A stretch of DNA of 64,000 nt from an uncultured Lachnospiraceae bacterium (GCA_910579865.1 CAJTXA010000003.1:139386-203385), one strand, 5' to 3'; numbered from the stretch's first letter, positions 17,025 to 26,588 are shown. The notes: generated by a model not told the origin, from the letters alone. A program made the numbers and translations.

Positions 17025-18890
17025 TTAAACCTCACGATAATCTCCATCTACTACATCATCATTTGGTGCAGAATTGCTATTATCTGCCGCACCGCCCATA
17101 TCTGGACCTGCCTGCCCCTGTGCTCCCTGCATATTTTCATACATCTTTGTAAATACACTTTGTGCACTAGTCATCAATTTCTCTCTTGCTGCTTTCATTG
17201 CATCTACTTCAGAATCTGACATATTCTCTGGATTGGATTTTTCTACTAATTCCTTTAATGCAGCCAAATCTGCTTCTACTGCTGCCCGATCTTCTGGAGA
17301 TACTTTATCGCCTACCTCATCCAATGCCTTTTGTGTCTGGAATACCATAGAGTCTGCATCATTTCTAGTATCAATCGCTTCTTTTCGTTTCTTATCCTGC
17401 GCTTCATACTCTGCTGCTTCTTTTACAGCCTTTTCAATATCTGCATCAGACATATTCGATCCAGAAGTAATCGTAATATGCTGTTCTTTTCCAGTTCCTA
17501 AATCTTTTGCAGATACATTTACAATACCATTTGCATCAATATCAAATGTTACTTCAATCTGAGGCACGCCACGTCTTGCTGGTGGAATTCCATCTAAACG
17601 GAATTGTCCAAGACTCTTATTATCTCTTGCAAACTGTCTTTCACCCTGCACAATATTGATATCAACTGCTGTTTGATTATCTGCAGCTGTGGAGAAAATC
17701 TGACTCTTTCTTGCAGGAATGGTCGTATTTCTTTCAATCAATCGAGTCGCAACACCACCCATTGTTTCGATTGATAGAGAAAGTGGAGTTACATCTAATA
17801 GTAAGACTTCACCTGCACCTGCATCTCCTGCTAACTTACCACCTTGTACAGAAGCTCCAACTGCTACACACTCATCTGGATTTAAAGACTTATTTGGCTC
17901 TTTTCCTGTCAACTGTTTTACTTTATCCTGTACGGCTGGAATACGTGTAGAACCACCTACTAGTAATACTTTACTAATTTCTCCTACAGTTAATCCAGCA
18001 TCTCTTAATGCATTTTGAACTGGAATTGCAGTTCTTTCTACCAAGTCATGTGTCAATTCATCAAACTTTGCTCTTGTTAAATTCATATCAAAATGCTTTG
18101 GTCCTTCTGCAGTTGCGGTAATAAATGGAAGATTAATATTTGTTGTAGTAGCAGAAGACAATTCTTTCTTTGCTTTTTCTGCTGCTTCCTTTAATCTTTG
18201 AAGTGCCATCTTATCATTGGATAAATCGACTCCTTCTTGTTTCTTAAATTCAGCAATCATCCAATCAATCACCTTATTGTCAAAATCATCTCCACCTAAA
18301 CGAGTATCTCCATTTGTGGACAATACTTCGATTACACCATCTCCTATATCGATAATTGATACATCAAATGTACCACCACCTAAGTCATATACCATAATCT
18401 TTTGTTCTGTTTCATTATCTAGTCCATATGCCAATGCAGCAGCAGTTGGCTCATTGATAATACGTTTTACATCCAAACCAGCAATCTTTCCTGCATCTTT
18501 GGTTGCTTGACGCTGTGCATCATTAAAATATGCTGGAACTGTAATTACTGCTTCTGTTACTTTATCTCCTAAATAATTCTCTGCATCTGCCTTTAATTTC
18601 TGAAGAATCATAGCAGAAATCTCCTGTGGAGAAAATCTCTTATCATCAATGGTTACTTTATAATCACTTCCCATATGTCTTTTAATCGAAGCAATTGTTT
18701 TCTCTGCATTGGTTACTGCCTGACGTTTTGCTGGTTCTCCTACTAACCGTTCTCCTGTCTTTGCAAATGCTACAACGGATGGTGTAGTTCTTGCACCTTC
18801 TGTATTTGCAATTACAACTGGCTTTCCACCTTCCATAACTGCTACACAACTATTTGTTGTACCTAAATCAATACCAATAATCTTTCCCAT
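17025..18890 (-). CDS. dnaK: Chaperone DnaK (Hsp70)
   Basis: The 621-residue protein has the N-terminal actin-like ATPase domain with GIDLGTTNSCVAV at the start and phosphate-binding motifs such as DLGGGTFDVS. Residues from about 365 form the substrate-binding domain, followed by a helical lid and a disordered tail ending DDVVDGDYREV. Length and motifs are typical for Firmicutes. It works with GrpE (nucleotide exchange) and DnaJ, encoded on either side. Confidence 0.98.
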   Translation of the reverse strand: MGKIIGIDLGTTNSCVAVMEGGKPVVIANTEGARTTPSVVAFAKTGERLVGEPAKRQAVTNAEKTIASIKRHMGSDYKVTIDDKRFSPQEISAMILQKLKADAENYLGDKVTEAVITVPAYFNDAQRQATKDAGKIAGLDVKRIINEPTAAALAYGLDNETEQKIMVYDLGGGTFDVSIIDIGDGVIEVLSTNGDTRLGGDDFDNKVIDWMIAEFKKQEGVDLSNDKMALQRLKEAAEKAKKELSSATTTNINLPFITATAEGPKHFDMNLTRAKFDELTHDLVERTAIPVQNALRDAGLTVGEISKVLLVGGSTRIPAVQDKVKQLTGKEPNKSLNPDECVAVGASVQGGKLAGDAGAGEVLLLDVTPLSLSIETMGGVATRLIERNTTIPARKSQIFSTAADNQTAVDINIVQGERQFARDNKSLGQFRLDGIPPARRGVPQIEVTFDIDANGIVNVSAKDLGTGKEQHITITSGSNMSDADIEKAVKEAAEYEAQDKKRKEAIDTRNDADSMVFQTQKALDEVGDKVSPEDRAAVEADLAALKELVEKSNPENMSDSEVDAMKAAREKLMTSAQSVFTKMYENMQGAQGQAGPDMGGAADNSNSAPNDDVVDGDYREV

Positions 18891-18930
18891 GATTTTTTCC
18901 TCCTAAAATCTATCAAATCTATCATCCTTA

Positions 18931-19590
18931 TTAACAGTTCACTACTTTTACCATGCTATGCCGTACCACACTTTCCCGATACAGATAGCCTTTCTGAAAT
19001 TCTTCAGAAACAATATTTTCACCCAATTCTTCATCTTCACCACGCATCACTGCATTATGAAAATCTGGATTAAATTCCTTTCCAACTGCTTCAATTGGTG
19101 TTACACCAATCTCTTCTAACGTTTTTACAAATTGCTTATAAATTTTTTCCATTCCTTCTGCAAATGGAGCTGCTTTTTCTTCCTCAGAAATACTTGCAAA
19201 TCCTCGCTCAAAATTGTCTAAAACAGGAAGAATTTTCTCAATTACATCTTTTGCTCCAATTTCATACATCTGAGATTTTTCTTTCTCTGTACGTTTTCTA
19301 AAATTATCAAACTCTGCCAATGTCCTTTTATATTTATCTGTTAATTCTTCAATTTCCTGATCCTTTTTATCCTTTTTTTCTTTTTTCTTTCCAAAGAAAC
19401 CCTTTTTTTCTTTCACTCCATCGGCTTCCTTCTCTATATTTTCTGTCTCTTCACAGCACTCTTCATTTTTTTCTTCTGTAGGATCAGAGATCTGTTCTTC
19501 TGCTGTTTTCTCTTCTGTTCTATCGTTTTCTAATTCTGTTTTCTCCATTTCTGGATCTTCTATTGCTTCCCTATTTTCCTGCTCTGCCAA
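18931..19590 (-). CDS. grpE: Nucleotide exchange factor GrpE
   Basis: 219 residues. The first about 75 residues are very acidic and disordered (runs of Glu), followed by a basic KKEKKDKKD segment, a long coiled-coil helix (about 75-140) and the C-terminal beta domain. That domain contains FNPDFHNAVM and the end GYLYRESVVRHSMVKV, typical of GrpE. It releases ADP from DnaK. It sits 40 bases before dnaK in the operon. Confidence 0.96.
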   Translation of the reverse strand: MAEQENREAIEDPEMEKTELENDRTEEKTAEEQISDPTEEKNEECCEETENIEKEADGVKEKKGFFGKKKEKKDKKDQEIEELTDKYKRTLAEFDNFRKRTEKEKSQMYEIGAKDVIEKILPVLDNFERGFASISEEEKAAPFAEGMEKIYKQFVKTLEEIGVTPIEAVGKEFNPDFHNAVMRGEDEELGENIVSEEFQKGYLYRESVVRHSMVKVVNC

Positions 19591-19610
19591 ATCGCTTCCA
19601 CCTTTCTATC

Positions 19611-20654
19611 CTATGACTTTTTATAGATTGTATCCAATTCGGCTTTTAGCGTTTTTAAGGTACTTACTACTTTCTCATAGTCCATTCGCTTCGGCCCGAT
19701 AATACCGATTGTTCCCTTTACACCTTCTTCTAATTCATAAGTTGCAGTAACAACACTGCAATCTTTCATCGTTTGTATTGGAGTTTCTTTTCCAATATAA
19801 ACCTGTATCCCATAGTCATTTTCAGATACTGTCTGATTAACCAAATCCGATAACGCTTCTTTTTCTTCAAAGGTTGTCAATAACTCTTGCGCCCTTTGCT
19901 GATCGCTTAACTCTGGATATTTAAAGATATTAGTTGCTCCACTGGTGTAAATTTCTAATTCATCTACAGTAATTGCTTCTGCAACTGCATCAATTACACT
20001 TCCTATAATTCCTCGATGTACACCTGCCTGTTCCTTTAATTTGGAAATTACGGCAAGATTGATTTCATTTAAAGTTAATCCGTTTAGACTGGTATTACAC
20101 AGCATATTTAGTTCTAACAAAGTTTCATTATCCAAGTCTTCTTCTACATCAATAATGGTATTTTTTACGATATTTCCATCAATTACCACTACTGCTAACA
20201 GCTTTTCTTCATCTACTTTGGAAAGTTGAATAAATTTTACTTTATTCTTATTATACTGTGGTGCAGTTATCATCGTAGCATAATTTGTATTAGCTGCTAA
20301 CAGCTTTGCCATTTGCTGTAAAAGCTGATCCATCTTGTCAGCACGTTCCATCAGGATATTTTTCATCTCTGATACTTCTTTTTCCTTTTCGCTCACTTCC
20401 TTTTCTTTTTCTTCCATCAAATTATCTACGTAAAGACGATAGCCTTTATCCGATGGAATTCGACCGGCAGAAGTGTGCGGCTGTAAAATATAACCCATCT
20501 CTTCCAGATCTGCCATTTCATTCCGAATGGTGGCGGAGCTTAGATTTAAATCGGTATACTTAGATATCGTTCTAGAACCTACTGGTTCTCCGGTTTCTAA
20601 GTAATTTTTGATGATTGCCTTTAAAATTTTCAGCTTTCTTTCATCTAACTTCAA
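19611..20654 (-). CDS. hrcA: Heat-inducible transcription repressor HrcA
   Basis: About 347 residues: an N-terminal winged helix (VGSRTISKYTDLNLSSATIRNEM), a dimerisation region and a GAF-like C-terminal part. I choose the TTG at 20654 (KLDERKLKILKAI) because GGAGGAG lies 8 bases upstream and HrcA proteins normally begin there. A longer reading from 20714 would start inside the CIRCE operator. HrcA binds CIRCE and represses the whole operon until GroEL is titrated by unfolded protein. Confidence 0.95.
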   Translation of the reverse strand: MKLDERKLKILKAIIKNYLETGEPVGSRTISKYTDLNLSSATIRNEMADLEEMGYILQPHTSAGRIPSDKGYRLYVDNLMEEKEKEVSEKEKEVSEMKNILMERADKMDQLLQQMAKLLAANTNYATMITAPQYNKNKVKFIQLSKVDEEKLLAVVVIDGNIVKNTIIDVEEDLDNETLLELNMLCNTSLNGLTLNEINLAVISKLKEQAGVHRGIIGSVIDAVAEAITVDELEIYTSGATNIFKYPELSDQQRAQELLTTFEEKEALSDLVNQTVSENDYGIQVYIGKETPIQTMKDCSVVTATYELEEGVKGTIGIIGPKRMDYEKVVSTLKTLKAELDTIYKKS

Positions 20655-20703
20655 TCCGCCCTCTCCTCCATTCTTCTTTATTTCTAGGATTGTTTTTAGA
20701 TTG

Positions 20704-20730
20704 TTAGCACTCAACTTAATAGAGTGCTAA
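20704..20730. promoter_or_regulatory. CIRCE operator
   Basis: TTAGCACTC-N9-GAGTGCTAA, an exact match to the CIRCE consensus bound by HrcA. It lies between the promoter and hrcA, so the heat-shock operon is controlled by its own first gene product. Confidence 0.98.
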
Positions 20731-20745
20731 TATCTTGTTATAGTT

Positions 20746-20774
20746 AAAATAGCACTTTTCCCTATATTTGTCAA
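20746..20774 (-). promoter_or_regulatory. Promoter of the hrcA-grpE-dnaK-dnaJ operon
   Basis: TTGACA (20769-20774) and TATTTT (20746-20751) on the minus strand with a 17-base spacer, directly upstream of CIRCE. The -35 box is a perfect sigma-A match. Confidence 0.75.
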
Positions 20775-20937
20775 CTGGTTAATTTTAAAAAAAATATAAA
20801 TTTTCTAAAGTATTCCTAATTACTCTATAGAAAATAGAACAATCAAACATAGAAACAGCTTATTCTTCTTAATAATAAGAATCCCTCTCAGGTAAAAAAA
20901 TATTCACACCATTTCTTAGAATTTCCTTATAATAAAA

Positions 20938-20971
20938 TTAGAGTAAAACTTAAATTTTTGTTTTACCCTAA
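20938..20971 (-). terminator. Terminator after the decayed ABC gene
   Basis: TTAGAGTAAAAC and GTTTTACCCTAA form a 12-bp stem with one mismatch, with TTTTATT following on the minus strand. The surrounding stretch (20775-21036) has no gene. Confidence 0.6.
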
Positions 20972-21036
20972 CTCTTTTGCTACTTTTATTAAGAACAAGT
21001 GATATTTATCTTATATAACTCTAATATAGTTTCCAT

Positions 21037-21201
21037 TCAGAAGGATTTGGCAAATTTTCTTGTTGTTTTTCCTGCACCATTATGCCCTAATAAAGAAACT
21101 ACTTCTCCATCCTTTAATATAAAACTAATATCATTTAACGCATAAAACGAGTTCTTATTTTTTTCATTATAACACTTCGAGATATTTTTTACTTCTATCA
21201 T
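21037..21201 (-). pseudogene. Truncated ABC transporter ATPase
   Basis: A 54-codon frame begins MIEVKNISKCYNEKN and reaches a complete Walker A (GHNGAGKTT). It then switches abruptly to RKFAKSF and a stop. All later ATPase motifs are missing, so this is a 3' truncated gene, probably from a deletion whose joint lies just after Walker A. It lies next to a truncated HTH regulator, a common partner of such transporters. Confidence 0.75.
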
Positions 21202-21361
21202 CTATTTTCTTTTCCTTATCTCATTTATTTTTCTTCATTGATATTCCCTAATAGCTAAAGCAAGGAGATTCTTGTTTTTATCACTAATCTGAACTTTTGC
21301 TCTATTGCCGATGATACAAAAAAACCTTACCTTATTTGATGATGGCACAATGGTTATTTCC

Positions 21362-21535
21362 TTACGTTATTTCAAAAATGTTAGATAATTGCAATAATTT
21401 CTCCGTTTCTGGAAATCCTTGCTTGTTTTCCCATTTGCTAATCGCTTGTCTAGTTGTTCCGATTTGTTCAGCAAGTGCTTCCTGTGAAAACCCTTTTTCT
21501 TTTCTTAACTTAAATAATTTTTCTCCAAATGTCAT
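21362..21535 (-). pseudogene. Truncated XRE-family regulator
   Basis: From ATG 21535, preceded by AGGAGG, a 57-codon frame encodes a full HTH_3 domain (MTFGEKLFKLRKEKGFSQ, then TTRQAISKWENKQGFPE). It ends soon after EIT, where relatives continue. About 50 bases downstream a short open stretch (LLALAIREYQ) looks like the lost C-terminal part. The DNA-binding domain may still be made. Confidence 0.7.
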
Positions 21536-21849
21536 ATATGTATCCTCCTTGATTTTGGTAGATAAATCATATCAAATTAGGCTGTAACTATCTATCTTTT
21601 CTGAGTTGCACATTGTCAACGCTGAATTGCAAATATGTTATTTTACAGAAAAATATAAATATACCATTTAACTATTGCAAGACTTTAATAAATTATTTTA
21701 TAATAAGATATATTTAGATGATTTTAAATTTTGATATTCAACAAGCCTGTAATGAGAATTTTGGAAAAAGGAAGGTTTATTTGCCAAGAGAAAAATTTAG
21801 AGTAATAAAAATCTTTTTGTAACATAATGTATTTTTTTCAAAGCTTAAA
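21536..21849. other. AT-rich gap without a gene
   Basis: Very AT-rich sequence between the truncated regulator and the HipA-like gene. I see no start codon with a ribosome site leading to a convincing protein, and no strong hairpin. Confidence 0.5.
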
Positions 21850-22941
21850 TCATAGTGACTGTATATTCTTCAAAATATTTAATCGTTTTGTAAACATTTC
21901 ATAATATTGTGGTAAATTTGAAAATACTTCCTTTTTTACTTCTTTTATCTGATTTAAACCAATCGCTTTTACTGCTTGTATAGCGGCTTCTTTTTGAGTC
22001 ATATATTCTTGAAATACTGTTTGACAATTTGCTCCTTCGCATGAGTCATAGACAGAAAAAGTCTGGTTAAAATCCATTAATGGATGAATACACACTGGCT
22101 TATTATTTAAATTAGAAACCAAGACACCCCAATTTCCCCAATGTCTGTCCGTATTTCCTACAAGATAATCAATAATATTCATCATATAATAACTTTGTTT
22201 ATCAAGTTTTAAAATATAGTTTCTTGTATTTTTATTATGATTCTGAGAATAGATTTCGAACATTTCCATAGAAACAATGGAATATTCCTTCGAGGTAATA
22301 TTATTGCTCATTGTAACTTTTTGCCCTTCAAAGTATCCTTCTTCATATAATACTTGAGAAACTTGAAAACATCTGCATATCTGGCTTGCAAGCAATTCTC
22401 TTTCTACTATATCAACTCCACCATCTTTTAACAATCGAAACCCACCGTCCATTCGTTGCCATGCCTTTGGAAAATATCCATTTGTTGCCAAATCCCGAAC
22501 AAAAGATTGATTCTGAACGGTATATTGTCTTCCCCTTAAAGCGACATCAATAAAAGTATTATCCAAATGGTTATCATATAAATTAATCTCTTCAAAACAA
22601 ATTTGTTCCCTCTCTTTTCTTACCCAAAAAACATCTGTTAAAGAAACACATCGATATGCTAATGCAATTTTTGCTCTTTCTTTATCAGTAATTGCTTGTA
22701 ATACTCCAATACTATTGAATATCTCTTTTGCATAAACCCTATCCAATGTTAAAACCCTAGTAGCACACCAATAATTAAAATTTGTTATATTATTAATTAA
22801 TGTATCAATTTCATTTCCTTCTTCTAAATATAAATGATATGGCATAAAAGATTTATAATATATTTTACATTGTCCAATCTCATTTATTTTCGCTACTTTT
22901 CGATTTTTATGCATAACTTCATAAGATTCCCTTTTTTTCAA
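21850..22941 (-). CDS. HipA-like kinase, stand-alone
   Basis: The 363-residue protein carries the HipA/phosphatidylinositol-kinase-like catalytic core. NTDRHWGNWGVL (near 266-277) is the catalytic loop with its Asp and Asn, and MDFNQTF (near 289) is the metal-binding motif. HipA kinases phosphorylate protein or nucleic-acid-binding targets and often act as toxins. No HipB-type antitoxin is adjacent; the nearest HTH gene, 314 bases downstream, is truncated. The start is the ATG of MKKRESYEVM. The gene lies beside the 3' end of tRNA-Thr, so it may be part of an old island. Role not known; anti-phage or persistence functions are possible. Confidence 0.75.
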   Translation of the reverse strand: MKKRESYEVMHKNRKVAKINEIGQCKIYYKSFMPYHLYLEEGNEIDTLINNITNFNYWCATRVLTLDRVYAKEIFNSIGVLQAITDKERAKIALAYRCVSLTDVFWVRKEREQICFEEINLYDNHLDNTFIDVALRGRQYTVQNQSFVRDLATNGYFPKAWQRMDGGFRLLKDGGVDIVERELLASQICRCFQVSQVLYEEGYFEGQKVTMSNNITSKEYSIVSMEMFEIYSQNHNKNTRNYILKLDKQSYYMMNIIDYLVGNTDRHWGNWGVLVSNLNNKPVCIHPLMDFNQTFSVYDSCEGANCQTVFQEYMTQKEAAIQAVKAIGLNQIKEVKKEVFSNLPQYYEMFTKRLNILKNIQSL

Positions 22942-22975
22942 ACTTTCCCTTCTTTCTTAATATTATATTTCCAAC

Positions 22976-23006
22976 AAAAAAGAGATAAGTTTCTTCTTAT
23001 CTCTTT
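22976..23006 (-). terminator. Terminator of tRNA-Thr
   Basis: AAAGAGATAAG and CTTATCTCTTT form a perfect 11-bp stem with a 6-base loop, followed on the minus strand by a T-run, 4 bases after the tRNA 3' end. Confidence 0.85.
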
Positions 23007-23009
23007 TAA

Positions 23010-23082
23010 AGCTCCCAGTCGGACTTGAACCGATGACCCCTTCATTACGAGTGAAGTGCTCTACCAACTGAGCTATGGAAGC
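23010..23082 (-). tRNA. tRNA-Thr, anticodon CGU
   Basis: 73 bases fold as a complete cloverleaf: acceptor arm GCTTCCA/TGGGAGC with discriminator T, D arm TAGCTCAGTTGGTAGAGCA, anticodon arm CTTCA-CTCGTAA-TGAAG and T arm with GTTCAAGTC. Anticodon CGT (23047-23049 on the opposite strand) reads ACG threonine codons. CCA is not encoded. Confidence 0.95.
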
Positions 23083-23262
23083 ATGTCTACACTATATCAC
23101 CTTTTTTTATAAAATGCAAGTCTATTTCTTTTGCTAAAGACTATCTAATATTATACAACAAATTTTCAAAATTGCAACTATTTTTTTAACTATTATATCT
23201 ATATAATTTTTGATAAATACTATACAATAAAATAGAATTTATTATATATCAAAATAAATTTA

Positions 23263-23529
23263 TTATTTCTTCTGGCACTTTTTCCATATCAAATTCAAAA
23301 CAAAATGAATTACACTACTATATATTGTAATCTTAAATCCAATTCCTGTTAGTATCCTTCCAATCCCTGCATTGACTTCATATTGTATCTTCAAATCCAA
23401 TGGTGGATCTTGGTAAGGAATACCCGCTTTAATTATAGAATAATATATACCTATCAATAAAATAATCACACCTGCTATTATAAAAGCATTGATTATTTGA
23501 TAAAGACAAGTTCTTGTTCTTTCTCTCAT
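23263..23529 (-). CDS. Small two-span membrane protein, unknown
   Basis: About 88 residues from ATG 23529 (MRERTRTCLYQ), which has GGAG 9 bases upstream. Two hydrophobic segments (about 12-32 and 58-80) flank a polar loop containing YQDPPLDLKIQYEVN. I do not recognise a family. It stands alone between tRNA-Thr and the next operon; the flanking sequences (23083-23262 and 23530-23838) are very AT-rich and hold no gene that I can support. Confidence 0.55.
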   Translation of the reverse strand: MRERTRTCLYQIINAFIIAGVIILLIGIYYSIIKAGIPYQDPPLDLKIQYEVNAGIGRILTGIGFKITIYSSVIHFVLNLIWKKCQKK

Positions 23530-23838
23530 AAACTGTTTCTCCAACTTCTAAATATCTATATTTCCCATAAATACGAGATAAATATAACTACATCTCTTCT
23601 GCTTTCATCTTAATCTATTTATTAAAATTAACGTAGCCTATAAAATCATATTTTATCTTTTTACAGTATTTTTTCTAATACGATAATCATTAGACCAGCG
23701 ATTATTCTTAACCTTTTCATTTTTACTTTATCAAATTATTTAACATTTTTATCTTATCACAAATAGTTGAATAATTCCATTAAATTTTGTTTTTTATCAA
23801 AATTATAGTTTTGCATTTTTTGAGATCTAATCATTAAA

Positions 23839-23874
23839 AAAACAAGAAATGCAAAACACGGCATTTCTTGTTTT
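23839..23874 (-). terminator. Terminator of the nucleoside operon
   Basis: AAAACAAGAAATGC and GCATTTCTTGTTTT form a perfect 14-bp stem with an 8-base loop, followed by T on the minus strand. It lies downstream of the YgjV-acetyltransferase gene. Confidence 0.85.
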
Positions 23875-23932
23875 AAAAATTTAATTTTTTTAAACTAATT
23901 ATAAAGGATCACATAAGCTCCATATTTTAGCC

Positions 23933-24556
23933 TTATATTTTTTTATTCAGCATTTTTATATACAGATTTCCTTCCTTTACAAATCCCATCTTATTAAGAT
24001 ACGTCTTATGTACTTCAGATAAATTCTGCTTAAAAATAAGTTTTTTAATTCCCTTTTCGAGCAGTTTTGCGTACAAATAAGCTCCAATTGAACAATCCCG
24101 ATAAGTAGGAGTAGAATAATCTAATAGGATATCTATTGTATCATTGCTATCTTGTTTTCCCAATAAAATACCTGCTGAATTTCCATTACAGCAAATAATA
24201 TAGGCTTGATCAACCACTGCTGTGTCCATCTTAAAATCTGGAAAATAAATTTGAATATCCTGTTTATAACGTGTTATAAAATAATCCAAATATGCATCAT
24301 TGGACTTTACATCAATTAAATCATATTGCTGTTTTGATTTTAATAATTTAAACAAATTATACAGATTAATCGCAATTAAGCAGCCATTCATCAGCGCAAG
24401 TGGAAATGAACCAATAATAAGGGCATATATTCCAGAAATAGTACTGCCTATTGTGTTGATAATTCTTAACTTTACCACAGAAGACATCAGCATAGAAACT
24501 ACTACTAATGTAGAACCAATATATCCAAATGTTTCTATCATCATTGCTATAGTCAT
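23933..24556 (-). CDS. YgjV-like membrane domain fused to a GNAT-like acetyltransferase domain
   Basis: 207 residues. Residues 1-72 form three hydrophobic segments (IETFGYIGSTLVVVSMLMSS, then NTIGSTISGIYALIIGSF) typical of the Imp-YgjV family. Residues about 85-207 resemble a GNAT fold: YRDCSIGAYLYAKLL fits the acetyl-CoA loop and HKTYLNKMGF the C-terminal strand-helix. Both pieces are inferred from sequence pattern. The gene follows deoC by 48 bases and is last in the operon before a strong terminator, which suggests a role tied to nucleosides or nucleoside uptake. The acceptor substrate is unknown. Confidence 0.65.
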   Translation of the reverse strand: MTIAMMIETFGYIGSTLVVVSMLMSSVVKLRIINTIGSTISGIYALIIGSFPLALMNGCLIAINLYNLFKLLKSKQQYDLIDVKSNDAYLDYFITRYKQDIQIYFPDFKMDTAVVDQAYIICCNGNSAGILLGKQDSNDTIDILLDYSTPTYRDCSIGAYLYAKLLEKGIKKLIFKQNLSEVHKTYLNKMGFVKEGNLYIKMLNKKI

Positions 24557-24604
24557 AATGTTTATTTTCCTTTCTATTTAAAAAACATGCCCCTAACAGC
24601 AGAA

Positions 24605-25273
24605 TCAATATCCTGTATTTGTATCTATATTTTTCATAATCTTAATCAGCCTGCTTGTACCAAGTCTGTCAGCTCCAAGACTTACAAATTTTTCAGCGTC
24701 ATCAAAGGATGAAATTCCACCTGCTGCCTTTACTTTTACATTTGCTCCAATATGCTTTTTCATTAATGCAACATCTTCAAATGTTGCACCTGCTGTAGAA
24801 AAACCAGTAGATGTTTTAATATATTCTGCACCAGCTTTTGTAACAATTTCACACATTTTAATTTTTTCTTCTTCTGTTAATAAACATGTCTCAATAATTA
24901 CCTTTAAAATTTTTCCATCACAAGCCTTATGAATTTGACGAATTTCTTCTTCAATCTCTTGATATCTTTTATTTTTAAGGGCGCCAACATTAATAACCAT
25001 GTCGATTTCTTCGGCGCCATTTTGAATTGCATCTTTTGTTTCAAATACTTTTACTGCTGTTGTATTATATCCATTTGGAAATCCAATTACAGTACAGATT
25101 GCCAACTTTCCATTTACATACTCAGCAGCTTCCTTTACATATGCTGCTGGAATACAAGCTGAAGCCGTTTTATATTTCATGGCATCATCCAAAATTTGTT
25201 TGATTTCCTCCCAAGTAGATGCGACTCCAAGTAATGTATGATCCACCATATTTAAAATTTTTTCTTGATTCAT
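24605..25273 (-). CDS. deoC: Deoxyribose-phosphate aldolase DeoC
   Basis: The 222-residue protein is a class I TIM-barrel aldolase. VIIETCLLTEEEK (near 130-142), AEYIKTSTGF with the Schiff-base lysine (near 152) and VKAAGGIS (near 180) are the family motifs. It splits 2-deoxyribose-5-phosphate into acetaldehyde and glyceraldehyde-3-phosphate, the last step of deoxynucleoside breakdown. Uptake (nupC), phosphorolysis (punA) and the mutase (deoB) are encoded just upstream. Confidence 0.96.
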   Translation of the reverse strand: MNQEKILNMVDHTLLGVASTWEEIKQILDDAMKYKTASACIPAAYVKEAAEYVNGKLAICTVIGFPNGYNTTAVKVFETKDAIQNGAEEIDMVINVGALKNKRYQEIEEEIRQIHKACDGKILKVIIETCLLTEEEKIKMCEIVTKAGAEYIKTSTGFSTAGATFEDVALMKKHIGANVKVKAAGGISSFDDAEKFVSLGADRLGTSRLIKIMKNIDTNTGY

Positions 25274-25353
25274 AAATTTTCCTTTCTATTATTTCAATTT
25301 TATTCTAAATGATTCCTTGTTTTTTTGGATATTATTTATCAGAATTAAAATAT

Positions 25354-26556
25354 TTAAAATAACGAAACAATACTAACCAATAACGCACTATTAATACTTA
25401 CAAATACACCACCAAGCATGGCTTTCAATATAAGACGGGAAATCGTACCCTTTTTTTCTGGTGCAAGCACACCAATTCCGCCAATACACATTCCCATACT
25501 TGATATATTTGCAAAACCACAAAGGGAAATCGTACAAACTAAAGCTGTTCTTGGGTCTAATGTTGCAAGTTTATCCGCTAATTCCCCAAATGCAATAAAT
25601 TCATTTAAAATTAATTTATTGCCTAATAAAGCACCTTCCATTAAAGTTGCTTCTCCTTCTAATCCCATTAAATAACCAAATGGCGCAAAAACATAAGAAA
25701 AAACCTGCGATAAGCTAATACCAAACATTCCTAAAAATAGATTAATCACTGCTACAATACCAACAAATCCAACAATTGATGCACCAATTGAAATTACCAT
25801 TTGAATCCCAATATTTGTCCCTTCCGAAAGAGCATCAATTACATTTGTATTGTTTCCTTTATTATCCATCTTTATTTCAGAGATACAAACTGCTTTTTCT
25901 GTTTGAGGGCAAATAATTTTAGAAACCATAATACTTCCAATTGGAACCATTGCACTAGCAATTAAAAGCGAACTCATAGGAATTCCTAATGCAGAATAAC
26001 CGCCTAATATAGATGCTGACATACTCCCCATACCAGAAACTAAAATAACAAAGATTTCACTGTCTGTTAAATCTTTCATATATTTTGCAACTAAAATAGG
26101 ACTATCTGTATGTCCTAAAAACATATTAGCAACAGCAATAAAGCTTTCCACTTCTGTTGTCCCCATCAGTTTTCCTACACCTTTGCCAATCCACTTTACT
26201 ACAAATCCAATTACACCAAGATAATATAATGCACTCACTAATGCAGAAACAAAAATAATATTGCCTAAACTTTGAACAATAAATACATATATTCCAGTAG
26301 AACCACCAGTAAAAAGATCACCAAATACAAATTCAAGCCCCTCATTACCACAATTTATAATTGCTGTAATTCCATCCGACAAAACAGTAACTGCTTTCTG
26401 CCCAAGAGGAACTTTTACTATAATAAATGCCATTATTAATTCCGCAGCAAGTGCAATACCGATTTTTTTCCATGGAATAGCTTTACGATTGTAGGAAAGC
26501 AGACAACATATCCCTAAACTTAGTGCAAGACCAAGTATATTCAATAAAATTTTCAT
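25354..26556 (-). CDS. nupC: NupC-family concentrative nucleoside transporter
   Basis: About 400 residues with the full CNT layout: N-terminal spans, a gate domain, and conserved segments such as LGHTDSPILV and EFIAFGEL. The start is the ATG at 26556 (MKILLNILG), preceded by GGAG; an ATG at 26571 lies inside the ribosome site region. It imports nucleosides by H+ or Na+ symport. Located between deoB and deoC in the salvage operon. Confidence 0.93.
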   Translation of the reverse strand: MKILLNILGLALSLGICCLLSYNRKAIPWKKIGIALAAELIMAFIIVKVPLGQKAVTVLSDGITAIINCGNEGLEFVFGDLFTGGSTGIYVFIVQSLGNIIFVSALVSALYYLGVIGFVVKWIGKGVGKLMGTTEVESFIAVANMFLGHTDSPILVAKYMKDLTDSEIFVILVSGMGSMSASILGGYSALGIPMSSLLIASAMVPIGSIMVSKIICPQTEKAVCISEIKMDNKGNNTNVIDALSEGTNIGIQMVISIGASIVGFVGIVAVINLFLGMFGISLSQVFSYVFAPFGYLMGLEGEATLMEGALLGNKLILNEFIAFGELADKLATLDPRTALVCTISLCGFANISSMGMCIGGIGVLAPEKKGTISRLILKAMLGGVFVSINSALLVSIVSLF

Positions 26557-26588
26557 ACGTTCTCCTTCCATTCGTTCTATTGTTTTAC

